Origin: Emydura subglobosa
Lineage: Eukaryota; Chordata; Testudines; Chelidae
Reading direction: 5' to 3'
NCBI GenBank assembly: GCA_007922225.1
Contig: ML679970.1
Coordinates: 38,485,460-38,549,459, forward strand
DNA length: 64,000 nucleotides
Below are positions 13,602 through 26,957 of the stretch, in pieces. Under the pieces are notes generated by a model. That model worked only from the letters and a program-made list of their open reading frames with translations. It did no database searches and had not been told where the DNA came from. The first letter of the stretch is position 1. Every line of letters starts with the position of its first letter. The position numbers and the translations under genes were made by a program.

Positions 13602-14974
13602 GGCCAAAACAATTTTTTTCCCAAACAAACATTTTTGTAAACATTTTTGAACAAACAACTGTTCCTCTTCTAAACTTGTTGAAAAAAAAATGACGGCACA
13701 TTTGAGATATTATACAAATTTTGTTTAATTTTTTCCAACCTCCAACAATCAGCTGTGGCTGGAGCCCCCTCACTCTAAGAAAGGATGGAGAAAATCTCAA
13801 AGCCAATTTATCGCAGCGTGCTGAACAGAACACGAAATAGAGTATGCAAGACCTCTCCCTGCCTGGACTAGGGAACTTTCATCAGCTTACCACACAAATC
13901 AATCACTAGGAATAGCACATCAGGAAATGCATGAGATATATATCCAGAAACAGCTCAGAGGATCCAAACTTCCTCCTCAGTAGAACATGTCTCTATCACA
14001 TATCAAGGCCCCTCCTGACAGATGGAGTTTCCCAAGGTACCTATTTACCTTTAGGAAGCAAGGACAACCCAGCAACCACCCACTGTACATTTCTAAACCA
14101 AGAAGTGGGTCTGACAAAACCTGCTTACCATAGAGCCAAGTGATGGATTCGGTCATTGAATTGCCACCTCCACTTTCTTCAGGGCCCGCCCATAACTGAG
14201 TCACGTAAGAGGCAGCTTCAAGCACAAGTGGACCTGCCCATCTTACAGCATCCAAGAAGGATAGCTGGTTTGGTTTTTTTTAAAACCGTCTGTACAGAAA
14301 AGCATATTGCACATCAACCCAGCAAAATAAATGCTACACTGAGAAGGGCTGACTGAGAAAGGACCTGATTCATTATAATCCGCTAGTGCTGGAGAAAACA
14401 GAGTAAAGAAAGGCCCTGCCCCAAAGATCAGAGAGTCCAAGGAGAGGCACCTAAAAGATGGGGTGCATTGGAATTTTTTAGCCCAGAGAAGGAGCTTTTT
14501 GTGCTTTGTTTTAGAGCTGCTGAATTAGGCTGTGTCTCAAAAGATAGGAAAAGGACCCAACCCTGCAAGATGGCAGTTGCCTTAACTCGCTCTGTCGCCT
14601 CTCCCCACTGCAGGATCCATGGTGACAAGTCATGGGCTGGCTATAGGGTTACATCCGTAGTGCAGCACAAAGGATCTGACCCCACGTGACATGCTTAGCA
14701 TTCCCACCCTCTTCCTGGTCCAGAATTAGCAATGAGCCCACAGCAAAACCTGGCATCTGAATTTCTGGATTCTGGGACAATTTTGGGAGGAACTGCATCT
14801 TTGAGGTAAACACCACCAGCCCCTAATCTCCCTTTCTGGAAGTAATACAAGCATTCCTGGAAATGCCATGTAAAGGAAGAACAGTGCCTTGACACTTCTG
14901 TACATCATTTATACAGCAGAGTAGTACAGCATTTGGGACCATATTCAGGTGAGTAATAATATTCTGTCCCCTTC

Positions 14975-15330
14975 CCTCTGAGGACCGTCAAAACACTTTA
15001 CAAGCCTTCATGATTCCAGCCCTGTGACGTGTGTTACACCATTCTACAGAGGAATAAACTGAGGCATGGACTCTGATTTTATGAAAACCCTTGTAAATCC
15101 AGAGTAACTCCAGTCAAGTCAGCGGGGCTACTCCAAATTTACACCAGCATAACTAAGATCAGAACCTGATTCTGACTTGCAGAAGGCTCCCTTTGGGAAG
15201 TTGTGGACGATCAGCTTCTAAATAACTAGCTTAAGGTCACACAGTGAGTTTGTGGCAGGGCTGGGAACAGAACCCAGAACCCCTGGTGGACAGTCCTTTG
15301 CTTAACCCCACAACCATTCTACCTCCCTTA
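14975..15330 (-). mobile_element. MIR-type SINE, minus strand, interrupted
   Basis: AAAACACTTTACAAGCC and ACAGAGGAATAAACTGAGGC lie left, and TTAAGGTCACACAGTGAG with GGGAACAGAACCCAG right. Between them (about 15075-15225) a foldback-class repeat with ATTTACACCAGCATAACT is inserted. Confidence 0.65.
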
Positions 15331-15779
15331 GCTGTCTGTAAATACTCTCTATCCACTAGGACAAATGGCCACGTCTCAGCCAGGGTGGGGAGCGGAGGAA
15401 AACATGGATAGTCCAATATAAGAGAACAAGTCCCAGGAGTGGCGGACTCCATTAGTAAGGTGCTTTCATTGCCTTAAGCAAGAGAGAAAAAAGAAATTCA
15501 CTAAGTAGATTCCTTCCAGGACAGTTCATTCCTTGACTGTGGGCCTTTGTTAATGCTAACAAGCCAGACACTTTTCACTCACATGGTTACCCAGGGAAGT
15601 GACACTACTACATACAGTTCCCAGGACCATACTAGGGAGTGCTGCCTGCCGAGAGGAAAGATGTTAAACCAAAGCCCCTTGTGGGGCTTAATTGGGTAGA
15701 ATCTTGGTCAGAGTCACTACTTCCCAGGATAGTCTCCCAGTGCATAAGGATGGCCCAGGTTCTTTCTTCCTAGATATGT

Positions 15780-17258
15780 TAATAAAATCATAGACGTGTA
15801 GGACTGGAAGGGACCTTGATGGGCCATCTAGTCCAGTCCCCTGCACTAAGGCAGGCTTAAATATTACCTAGACCATCCCTGACAGGTATTTGTCTAACCT
15901 GTTCTTAAAAACCTCCAATAATGGAGATTCCACAATCTCCCTAAGTAATTTGTTCCAGTGACTAGTAGGAAGTTTTTTCTAATGTCTAATCTAAATCTGT
16001 TTTGCTGCGATTTGAGCTCATTGCTTCTTGTCCTGTCCTCAGCAGTTAAGGAGAACAATTTATCACCCTCCTCTTTATAACAACTTTTTACATACTTGAA
16101 GACTTATGTCCCCCCTCGGTCCTCTCTTTTTAGTCTAAGCAGATTAATTTTTCCTTGTAGGTCATGTTTTCTAGACCTTTAATCATTTTTGTTGCTCTCC
16201 TCTGTTGCTTCTCCAAGTTGTCCACATTTTCCCAGAAGTGTGGTGCTCAGAACTGGACACCATAATCCGATTGAGGGCTTATCAGTGCTGAGTAGAGCAG
16301 AAGAATTACTACTTGTGTCTTGCTTCCAAACACTCCTGCTAATACATCCCAGAATAATGCATATTGATTCATATTTAGTTTATGATCACTATAACCCGCA
16401 GATCCTTTTCTGCAGCACTCCTTCCTAGTCACTTCCCATTTTGTATTTGTGCAACTGATTACTCCTTCCTAAGTGTAGTACTTTGCATTTATCCTTATTG
16501 AATTTCATCCTATTTATTTCAGACCATTTCTTCAGTTTGTCAAGATCATTGTGAATTCTAATCCTGTCCTCCAAGGTACTTGCAACCCCTCCCAGTTTGG
16601 TATAATACACACACCTTATAAGCATGTTGTCTATCCCATTACCCAAATTATTTATGAAGATATTGAATAGAACCAGACCCAGGACAGATCCCTGCAGGAT
16701 CCCACTGGATATGCCCTTCCAGTTTGATTGTGAACCATTGATAATTACTTTTTGAGTATAGTTTTCCAGCCAGTTGCGCACCCACCTTATAGTAGATTTG
16801 TCTAGGCTATATTTCCCTAGTTTGCTTATGGGACGATCATGAGAGACAGTATCAAAAGCCTTACTAAAGTCGAGGTATACTGCTTCCCCCCATCCGCAAG
16901 GCTTGTTACCCTTTCAAAGAAGGATATTAGGTTGGCTTGACAAATCCATGTGGACTGTTACTTATCACATTATCTTCTAGATCCTTAAAATTGGTTGATT
17001 ATTTGCTCCATTATCTTTCCAGGTACTGAAATTAAGTTGTCTGATCTATAATCCCATGGGTTGCCTTTAGTCCCCTTTTTATAGATAGGTACTATATCTG
17101 CCCTATTCCTTCTGGGATCAATCCCAGGTCTTCCACACATTCTCAAAGATAAGAGGTAATGGCTCAGATATCTCTTCAGCCAGTTCCTTCAGTGTTCTAG
17201 GATGTATTTCATGAGGCCAACTTGAAGACATCTAACTTGTTTAAATAATTCTCAACTT
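15780..17258 (-). mobile_element. CR1-type LINE, 3' part, minus strand
   Basis: The plus strand opens with ATCATAGACG and GGACTGGAAGGGACC, the reverse complement of the typical CR1 3' end, and runs back through about 640 bp of 3' region into reverse-transcriptase coding sequence. The far 5' end (16782-17258) holds degenerate RT sequence broken by stops. Typical for CR1, the copy is 5' truncated and no target duplication is seen. Confidence 0.85.
16425..16781 (-). pseudogene. CR1 ORF2 reverse-transcriptase fragment, catalytically dead
   Basis: This 118-codon fragment carries the RT box GILQGSVLGLVLFNIFINNL, then CVYYTKLGG where CR1 elements normally have a FADDTKLGG-type motif. Both catalytic aspartates therefore read tyrosine. 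Downstream, KFNKDKCKVLHLGR matches the conserved CR1 block after the palm. The frame is open only in this part; flanking RT sequence has stops. It is a relic with no expected product. Confidence 0.85.
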
Positions 17259-18012
17259 GGCTAAATGTAAATGTATACATCTAGGAACAAAGAATGTAGG
17301 CCATGCTTACAGCATGGAGGACTCTATCCTGGGAAGCAGTGATTCTAAAGAAGATTTGGGGGTCATGGTGAATAATTAGCTCCCAGTGTGATGCTCTGAT
17401 CAAAAGGACTGATGCTATCCTTGGATGCATAAACAGGGGAATCTCCAGTAGGAGTAGAGAGGTTATTTTACCTCTGTGTTTGGCACTGGTGTGACAACTG
17501 CTGGAATACTATGTCCAGTTCTAGTACCCACAATTCAAGAAGGATGATGATAAATTGGAGAGAGTTCAGAGAAGAGCCACTAGAATGAACGAAGTATTAA
17601 AACCTGCCTTATAGTGACAGACTCAAAAGAGCTCAATCTATTTATCTTAAAGAGAAAATTAAGGGGTGACTTGATTACAGTCTGTAAATACTTACATGGG
17701 GAACAAATATTTAATAATGAGCTCTTCAATGTACGAGAGAAAGGTATAACACAATTCAATACCTGGAAGTTGAATTGAGACAAATTAAGACTGGAAATAA
17801 AGCATACATTTTTAACGGTGAGAGTAATTAACCATTGGAACAGTTTACCAAGGGTCTCTGTCCTTAACAATTCTTAAATCAAGATTGGATGCTTTTCTAG
17901 AAGATCTGCTCTAGGAGTTATTTTGGGGAAGTTATATGGCCTGTGTTATACAGGAGGACAGACTAGATGATTGTAATGGTCCCTTCTGGTTTTGGAAGCT
18001 ATGAATGTATGA
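17259..18012 (+). mobile_element. CR1-type LINE, 3' part, plus strand
   Basis: Landmarks run in order on the plus strand: TACATCTAGGAACAAAGAA, GGATGCATAAACAGGGGAA, GGAATACTATGTCCAGTTC, GGGGTGACTTGATTACAGTC and TGGCCTGTGTTATACAGGAG, ending near GAAGCTATGAATGTATGAA. These are the 3' coding tail and 3' UTR of an abundant reptilian CR1 subfamily. It abuts the minus-strand CR1 with no spacer. Indels leave no long frame. Confidence 0.85.
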
Positions 18013-18914
18013 AGTCAAAGAGCCCAGGCACTTTTTGAAAGAATAAGAGATAACCCCAGATATGGGCAATGTTTCCTTTTGTAGCCATGCAGTTTCTACG
18101 CCCAACTGAGAATGGAGAGGAAGGGGGGAGTGAGCAATGGCTGAGGCACAGAGAAAATGAGGAGGAAGAAATAATGTAAAGAGGAGGAAACGAGTTAGAA
18201 CGGGCCACCTCAATGGAAGACACTCCAAAGCCACCATGAAAAGTTAATGCCAAAAACAAGAAAAGAAAATAGCGTCAGAAAGAAAACAAAGAAGCAGGCT
18301 CAGATGGGATGAAAACCTGTGGAGAGGAAAGAGAGTGGTGGCTGCTCTTGAGAGTCTAAGTGGAGCTGCAAGAACTAGGCTGAGAGAAGTGAGAGAGAGA
18401 AGGAGAGAGCCCCCCACAGATGGAAAGGGAAGATGGAATGGAAGAAGGGCCAAAACAAAAGGCAACGTAATTATTTTAAAATTAATTTGTAAATATTTGC
18501 TGCTGAGATTTTATGGCTATACATAGGTACACACTCACGTGCAGCCACTTGCTAGGTCACATACATCTCAGCTGCAGTGTATGTTGTTAAGTCCTCCAGA
18601 ACAGATCGAGTACATTTCATTATGTTGCGCAGTAGCCTTTTTATCAACTCTTACCTTGGTGCACTCACTGGCTAAGTTAAAGTCCTCCTCCTCCTCCTCA
18701 AAACCAGGCCCTCCGATTTCCATCACACCTTCCAGAATAAAGTCATTCTCTGTGGCAGGAGTGTGGAAAGCTATTGCTGGTATTAACTGAAAGCCCTTAC
18801 ATGTCAGAGTAATAATTAAAATTGGACAGCCAAGGGCTGAACTGTCCCTATTTTTCCAAAGACACTAAACAAAAAATGATCTAGAAAAATGCCTTGTAAT
18901 GTATTCCAGTTATT

Positions 18915-19703
18915 TAGGGCTGTCAAACACTTTTTAAAAATAATTGCAATTAATCATGAGATTAAAAATATAGTCATGATTAATTGCAGTTTTAATTATA
19001 CAATTATATAATAATAGTTAGTTAAACAATAATAGAATGCCAATTTAAATTTATTATAAATATTTTGGATGTTTATCTACACGTTTTCAAATATATTGCT
19101 TTCAATTACAACACAGAATACAAAGTATACAGTGCTCACTTTATATTATTTTTATTACAAATATTTGCACTGTAAAAAAGACAAACAAAATAAGTAGTAT
19201 TTTCAATTCACCTCATACAAGTACTGTAGTGCAATCTCTTTATCATGAAAGTGCAACTTTCAAATGCAGAATTTTCTTGTTTTAAATGTAACTGCACTCA
19301 AAAACAAAACCATGTAAAACTTTAGAGCCTACAAGTCGAAGCATGAAGGGACATACGGATGTTTAGCATATCTGGCACGTAAATACCTTGCAACGCCAGC
19401 TACAACAGTGTCATGCGAATGCCTGGTCTCACTTTCAGGTGACTGTAAATAAGAAGCAGGCATCATTATCTCACATAAGTGTAAACAAATTTGTTCGGCT
19501 TAGTGATTGGCTGAACAAGAGGTAAGACTGAGTGGACTTGTATGAGGTGAACTGAAAAATACTATTTATAATAAATTTAAATTGGTATTCTATTACTGTT
19601 TAACACTGTGATGGAAACTGCAATTAATTGTGACTTTTTTTTAATCAAGTTAATTCATTTTGCATTAATCGCACGCATTAACTGCGATTAATTGCCAGCC
19701 CTA
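18915..19703. mobile_element. 789-bp hAT-type non-autonomous element with perfect 8-bp target duplication
   Basis: The ends are imperfect inverted repeats, TAGGGCTGTCAAACAC and TTAATTGCCAGCCCTA. They are flanked by identical 8-bp copies of CAGTTATT at 18907-18914 and 19704-19711. An 8-bp duplication is the hallmark of hAT transposases. The interior is AT-rich without a transposase frame and holds a second inverted pair near 19020-19060 and 19560-19610 (AATTTAAATTTATTATAAAT). It was presumably mobilised in trans. Confidence 0.85.
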
Positions 19704-19825
19704 CAGTTATTCATTGGGATTTGAAAAGGCAGCCCATCTGGACCAATGGGAGGCTATGATTTGGAGTTGCTGGTTGTTCTCAGCGCAATGGCAATGGTTT
19801 CAGAACCTGTGACATCCCCACGAAT

Positions 19826-20106
19826 GGTATGTCTACGCCGCATCTGGGAGCGCACTCCCAGCCTGGATCTACTGACTTGTACTCGCAGGGCTCCTGGAAG
19901 CATTCTAAAAATGGTTCCATATGCTGTGTTTTGAAGTTCCAGCTTGGGTTGGCGGTCAGCTCTCCAGCCCACCCCATCCTCCATCCCGAGTTGCAACATC
20001 AAGCACTGGCTACACGGCTATTTTTAGCTAGCGCAAGCCCCACTAGCACAAGTCTGTGGACCTGGGCTGGAAGGCGTGCTCCCAGATGCAATGTAGACAT
20101 ACCCCT
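19826..20106. mobile_element. Foldback MITE with GGTATGTCTAC termini
   Basis: The left end GGTATGTCTACGCCGCATC and right end GATGCAATGTAGACATACC are inverted repeats. The match continues inward for about 65 bp through CTGGGAGC and ACTTGTGCT-type text. The middle is GC-richer and unrelated. No coding capacity. Confidence 0.75.
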
Positions 20107-21460
20107 AGTATTCTACAGTTGATTTATTTGGTCAGTTTTTCCTGGTAGCTCAGTCCAGAGAAGTGGTTTGCTTTTCACCTTAAATGTTCTTGGTATTTAC
20201 CAGCTCTGTCAGTTTTTATCAACATGAAATGGATGGATAAATCTGTTCTGGCAGAAGCCTGAATTTTTAAAATCTCTTGGGTTTGGAAATCATTCTACCA
20301 GAGGGAGCGGTTCCGATATTCCAGATAAGATGTGTTTTTCAAATGAGTCGGATATTCACTGCCAGTTGGCAGCCACAAGTGCCTCATTAAGAGCTTCTCC
20401 ACCAGGCTAACCCCCTAAATAACCCTGTTTTTCAGGAATCCTCAGCACTGCTGTTTAAAAGGAGGAAGCATTACGCAGAAAGGGAAGTCCCTAACATTAG
20501 CAAGACAACAAGTCCATGCCCAGCTCAGCTAGTGGCTAAAGAGCTTGCAAATCATTCCCTCATCCTTTCATCATTCCAGAGATCCCTAGATAAAGCCACC
20601 TCGGAGCTTTGCTTGGGATGTTCTGCTGCAGCACGGGAAGAAATGCAATCGGTATTAAGTATCCAGTTCTGAAGAAGCAGAGGATGAATAAACTAGATTG
20701 CAAACATTTCTTCCCCCCGCCTCCATCCCACTCCCACCCAAACCCCTGTGTCCCGATCTCAGAAGACAAAGATAGTATCTTACACGGGGGAAAAAAGAAT
20801 GTGTCAGGTCGAGCTGTGATTGAGGAAAGGCCCCTACAAAAATGGTGCTTCTATACAGATACATACTCTATAGCCCTGTATATATAGATAGATGGATCTT
20901 TAAAGTGGAAAAAGCAGGAAAGCTCCTATGTTATTTTCTTTGATTTCTTTTCCAGAATGAATAATAATACTGTACAGCAGCCTTGCAAAATTCTACCCGC
21001 CTGGGGCAAGTACCTTTGACAGACGATATAACTAAAATATAATGAGCTGTGCCTTTATGACGGTAAACGATGAGCAAGTAGATTTTATACCTGAGCTGCC
21101 AACATGTTCATGACAGCCATGCAAGGTGATTGTACATCGCCGGTCAAGAAAAAAACAAAAAAACCTTTTCTAAACTGACGTTTTAAAAACGGACTTCCAA
21201 CGAGCTCCAGAGCCCCACTGATTATCATTAGCTGGAATTTGTATTGGAATTCAGCGGATGGAGGCAAAACACTGGACAAGCTTCAGCACAGCTCTTCAAC
21301 ATGTGCTTCACTTCAGGCATGGGAGTAGTCCCACCGCACCAGCTCCACAGCCAGTGTAAATTGTCATCTCTCCATTTGCTTAAAGCTAGGTACCTGCTTA
21401 AGTAGCTTTCCAAATCAGAGTCTTCACTAAGTGGTTATGCCGAGTACTACCTTACACACC

Positions 21461-21585
21461 AATCCTGCAAACCCCTGTGCATATTTGTAAGTTTACCGCA
21501 GTGAGTAGCCCCATTGATTGACTGATTGCAGTGGAATTACTCACAGGAGTGAAGGTAAGCATGTGCATAAGGGTTTGCAGGATCA
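21461..21585. repeat. Short foldback repeat
   Basis: AATCCTGCAAACCCCTGTGC at the left pairs with GCATAAGGGTTTGCAGGATC at the right. The centre has AGTAGCCCCATTGATTG. This self-complementary class is common in reptile DNA and non-coding. Confidence 0.7.
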
Positions 21586-21754
21586 GGGCCTAGCTCTACA
21601 AGGAACATCGTTGATTTCAATGGGGTTACTCAAGAATGTAAGCTCCTACTCTGTGTGAAGAAGAATGGCAGTAAGGGATTATATCAACACCTGTAATGCA
21701 TATACACACATAATGTAATACCTTCTGCTCTTAGAGAACGCATTTCATCCATAG

Positions 21755-21945
21755 ATTTCAAAGCACTTTACAAAGAGGGTCAGTATCATTACCCCCATTT
21801 TACAAATAGGGAAATTGACAAGCTGATATAGAAAGTGACACACCCAAGGTTACTTGGTAAAGTTGTGGGAGAGCCAGGACTTGAACCACGGTCTCCTGAA
21901 TCCCAACTTGCTGCGCTATCCACTAGATTATGCTGCCTTCCCAGG
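21755..21945 (-). mobile_element. MIR-type SINE, minus strand
   Basis: CAAAGCACTTTACAAAGAGG, CCCATTTTACAAATAGGGAA, CACCCAAGGTTACTTGGT and TTGAACCACGGTCTCCTGAA run in order, ending at the tRNA-like head CTATCCACTAGATTATGCTG. This is a nearly complete copy. Confidence 0.75.
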
Positions 21946-24900
21946 GGCCCATAGCTTTCAGCTGATGGTGAATACCATCAAGCTGAGGTTGCAAAATGAC
22001 TTCCATTAAAGCCCCCAATTTACAACTTTATGAAATCTTCATCTTTAGGATTGAAAATGATCCATGACGTGAAATGATTAATCTTTTTGTAAATGTTAAG
22101 CAAACACTGCTCAGCCTTTTTATGAATTATTTGGGGGAAGATACAGGAATCACAATTGTAAATTTTCTCCACAGTAAAACTGGTTCTTCCCCAAACTCCC
22201 AGGGATATGACTCTAAACAAGGCTGAAATTCATCTTCGAACTTGCCCTGGACATAGTCTTTAAAGAGTAATATCTGCTTCCGTGGATGTATAGATCTTAA
22301 AAGCCAGAAGGCCCTATTATGATTTGAGTATATAAAAATGATGCTTCTTCATTATGCATCTCTGAATATATGAAGGTTCGTTTGTAAGAAAGCAGGGTAG
22401 GTCAGACCTTTATTGAGGAGGATAGTTCGGCTCAGGGTGTCCAACACGACAATGCCTATCATGTGTTACACTGCATTTGAAAACTCAGATGTGAGAGAGA
22501 GGGTGGGTATTTCTCAAATTTCATCAAAAGTTTTGAAATGGGGGGGACAGGATGTCAACTAGATTTTTGCAAAAAAGCATCCTCGTTTTTCAACCAGTTA
22601 TAGAGCTGGTTGGAATGGTTTGTATTTCAGAAATATGGGGTGTGGAAAGAGCATCAAAGAAAAGCTTTGTAAATATTTTCACAGAGCCATTTCCCTTTCT
22701 TTTGACCAACTGTAGTATGCGATCACATGCAATCCACAATCTTGCACATGCAAAAGGAGCAGAGTTACAGTTGTATGCATAATCTGAACTTGGACATTTC
22801 CTAGTTTCCAAGGGCTTAGCTATACAGTGCAGAGTAGCTTTACATAGAACACCCACTACCAGTAGACTGCAAATAGGATTTGACATTTTGTTCTCTTTGT
22901 ACACCACTAAGCACAATGGGGTTCTGCTTCATAACTGGATGGTACCACAATGCAAGTAAATAAATATATACAGCATCAGTGTTATTGCAATGCTACCAGC
23001 TATGTGCACTGCAATAATAGTTGATGTACAATGAGCTACGTTTTTATAAGAACCCGGCTGACACTTCTTTCCTCCTCTCTCTGTTCCTCAGATGCTCAGA
23101 GAGGGAGGTAATACTTAAGACATGCTCTCCTGGGCCATGTCTCCACCCCTCTCTGAGGCTCCTGGATAAAAGAGCACATAATGGTAAGTGCTTAATCCAT
23201 GCCCTCCTCCAATCTCAGTGTGTCTAACTCTCATGCCTCAGCTCTCTCACATGTCCACCAGAGATCACATTCAGAATAAGAATGGTGCAGCGATCTGATG
23301 AGGAACATCCCCTTATGTCAGCAGCTCCCTTGCCTCTGGTTCTCGCAGCTGTCAGAAATGCACTTTCGCCTCAACAGCTCAACCAGAGTCAGACACGGAG
23401 GCCCTGCTGCCCTTGCCCTTCTCCCTCCCCTCTCCACTTGCACACACAACTCTTTAGCACCAGCCTACATGGGTGAACAGCGTGAATTCAAGTTCGCTCT
23501 TCTTCACAAGCTTAATGGGCAACGGGTAATGTGCTCGGAGGCAAAAAAATGAAGGCAGAGATGGGGAGGGCTGGGGAAAAAAAAAATCTATGGTGACCAG
23601 CTCCCTGTGGTGCTGGTAAATATGCATGGAAATGTTTATAGCAGAAAGATTAGGTTTCAGTTTCCATCTATTAAAATGCTCTCGGGGTTGAACAGACCAG
23701 AAAAAAAAAAAGAAAAGCAAATTCCTTGTCATGTCAGAATGATAAACTCTTATCTCAGAAAACATGAAGAGGTTATTGTTCGGAGCCCTCCGACTGCTAT
23801 CCCCCCTGCATCGCCCCTTGTAACTGGCCCCATTTCTGCCTACATTCCGACGACACATGGTTTGTGTTTCACTGGATTTGTGGACGAGAAGAGGAGAAAG
23901 AAAGAAAGAAGGAAGAGCTTTGCCATTGCAGTTCAAATTTTAGAGGAAAATCTGGGGATTTGAAATTGATTCCCTTTGGCCGGCTGGCTCGTCATATCTA
24001 ATAGAAGGAACCACAAAGACTTATATTCCACCCAAAACAATGCCTTTGTAAAAAAAAGTTATGCAGGCACCAAACAAAACAGACATCTGTACTGGATCAA
24101 GCAAGCCAAAGAGAAACAGGCTTATTGCAATAAAGCCAGGATCCCTGAGCCTGGTAACTTAGACCAGGTGGGGCTGAGTTATACATATTCCAATATAGGG
24201 CTTCCTGTTTTGAATGGAGATTTGCTGCCCAGCTGAGAGGACTTGTTTCTTTCCTGCAGTTCCCTGTATTCACCCTCTCCCTGGCAGGAAACTGACAGGG
24301 AATGACCTGAAGCCAGGGTGGGGAGACCAGAAGCTAAGAGTCTGACATTCACAGGTGATGAACTCCCATGATTCCAAATGACAGCCAGGGGTCCTCAGCT
24401 CTTCTGAAAATCAGGAGCTGTTTTAAAATGTTCCCAGTCTTTGTTCCCCAGCCCCAGCTCCATCTAACATTCACTGAGTACTCTCTTACATAGCAGGCAT
24501 TTGTTGGGAAACACTGGTTTATACTTAAAATCTGAAACCTGTTAAAATCCCTCCCCCCGCAAAAAAAGGCACATTAGTCATAAAGTAGGCAGAGGATCAG
24601 GCACTATGGTCCTCTTATTAAGCATCCTGAGGCCACTTTATATGGTGCAATCAGTTCTCTGATCATTCTGTCAAGGTTTCAGATCGGACATTGACCCTTA
24701 CTCACACGAGCAGCCCCAGTGAATCAGGGTGGACTCTGCCCTTGCAAGAGAGGACTCTACATGGCCTCATTGGTCTTCTACATCTCCAAGTTCCACAATT
24801 CTCTGCCCGTTTGCCAGGCTGTCTGTTGTTCACTGCAGATTTTACAAGAATGCACTGAATTTGAGATGAACAGAAAGAGAAAGAGAAATTCACAGCACCA

Positions 24901-24989
24901 GCCTCGGGGACCATTAATACTAATGGTTCCTAGCCCTTACCACTTCAAAATGCCACATGCAAATGTTGACTAGCTGCTTCACACAACAC

Positions 24990-25240
24990 CCTTGTAGGCA
25001 TTATACCCCCTTTGTACAGATGAGGGAACAGCAGGAAAAGCCTGCAAGACCTGGAGCCCCTCCTTCAAGGTGCTGAGAGCGCTCAAGCAGGTATCTCAGC
25101 ATCATGGAGGACTGGGCCCAATGCAACGTGTCCAAAGTCACACAGTGAGTCAGTGGCAGAGACATGATTACAGCTCAGGAACTCCTGAGTCTCAGCCCCA
25201 TGCTCACTCCTCTAGACCACGGTGACCAGCTGAACCACCA
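24990..25240 (-). mobile_element. MIR-type SINE, minus strand, interrupted
   Basis: CCCCTTTGTACAGATGAGGG precedes and CAAAGTCACACAGTGAGTCA follows about 90 bp of unrelated sequence (25040-25130). The head side has CTCACTCCTCTAGACCACG. Confidence 0.6.
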
Positions 25241-25664
25241 CCAAACAGAGGAGCATATTGAACTCCTACGCTGTAAGTTACTTTTCAGAACTAACTCCAT
25301 TGCACGATGGCTGCAACACATTCTAACAAGGCTGCAAATGCTAACTTAGGTCCCATTGCTGCAAAGGTATCCGCCCGCTTGGGGCCAACTCATCTCTGCA
25401 CAGCTGTGCTGGGTTCCACATCGGTAGATCCCTGTGAAGAATCAGGTCCTGAGAATCTGAACTGGTCAGGGCAGGTGCCAGGTCTTGGGCTGGTCTGTGA
25501 AAAACCACACGCACCTATGCCACAGCTTAAACAACAGTCTCATTCTTCAGTTGACCTGTAGCTTATCACATCGTCCCTAGACACTGATGAAAAGCCAAGC
25601 TGGCGATTGTTATTTTCCCCACCAAATTAGCAAACTGAGGAGATAATATTAGGCCAGAGGGAGA

Positions 25665-25691
25665 CGTGTGTGTGTGTGTGTGTGTGTGTGT
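25665..25691 (+). repeat. (GT)n microsatellite
   Basis: About 13 uninterrupted GT dinucleotides. Confidence 0.95.
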
Positions 25692-26957
25692 ACATTTTTC
25701 TCAAAAAGTGACCAATAGAATAAAGGCACAGCTCCCAAATCCTTTGGCTGAAAATTAATTATTGGTTACTGCTGACTCAGGGAATTATGAGATCCTGACA
25801 CAAATTCTCAAGCCCTTCCATTTATTTCTCTTGGCAATAACTGTTCCTATCATGCCCAATGCCATTCTGGGAATTGGTGAAAGCAGTAAAAGACTGTATG
25901 TCATACTGAACATAATAGAGAAGGAAACAACCCAGGCTGAGAAATCCATTTTGTGCCTCTGGCCTCAGATTGCACAACACAAATAATCAGGGCAGATCCT
26001 ATCAAATTATTTATTTATCTGATCATCCTGAAATAAGTGTGGTAGGCATCTCAAGATGATTTACTACCACAGATCATCAGACAACATACTGGGTGGAAGC
26101 ACAGTAAGTATTAAAGTTTGCAAAATAGAAGGGATTTGTTTTTGTTTTTTTAATGATACTGGGAACTGCCCTTAGTCATTTGAGCAGTAAAGACAATCTA
26201 TGCATTATTTAATTGTTCAGCATCCAGTTGATCTCCATGATCTAAATGAAAATTCCTCTAAATTTCTGCTTGGGGGTGGGGTGGGAATACATCTGCCATG
26301 ATTTACAGAAACAGTTTCACTTTAAACAGAAGGTCTTTGTTAAAATAAACCGTGACAACTACAGTCTTCCACACAACTTGCGTTCCTGCTTTGTCTCCTT
26401 TATTTACCAGGGACCATGCTGTCATGAGCAATATATAGTACATAGAGACCTCTAGCGACCAAATAAAATATTGCATATAAACATATTACAGCACACAGCT
26501 TTCCAGTTGGCATCATACCTCTCCTCCTCCATCTCCTTGCTCCTCAGTGGATAGCCTGATGGCTTACACTGATACCTTCAAAACATAAAAAACTGAAGAG
26601 GTTATCCTCATGGCTTATGCTCCAGCCTTGGCAATCTCGCTTGATATGAACAGGCCCCATGAAGCTATACTGGTTCCTACAATTGTCACAGGAGAAACAA
26701 CAAGCTACACTGCTTGTAATTTGCTTGACTTTGTCAGAGCTACAACAGAGATGCATTTAGCGTAACAAAAGCATGTGGCCATTTTCTTCATAGGTACAAG
26801 CATCATGAAAATGTGCAACTCCAAACATAGCCTAGTGAGATGCATGGAGACACATGGGATTTATAACACATTCTTTCCAATAGATTCTTTAATGCTATTA
26901 CACTATGTCCAACGGGCCACGTGACAATCCAGTCATCCATGGGCCATTACACATTAC

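Noticed and set aside
23607..23963. 118-codon plus-strand ORF
   Set aside because: Basic, low-complexity translation over an A-rich region; an overlapping minus frame of 160 codons is equally unconvincing.
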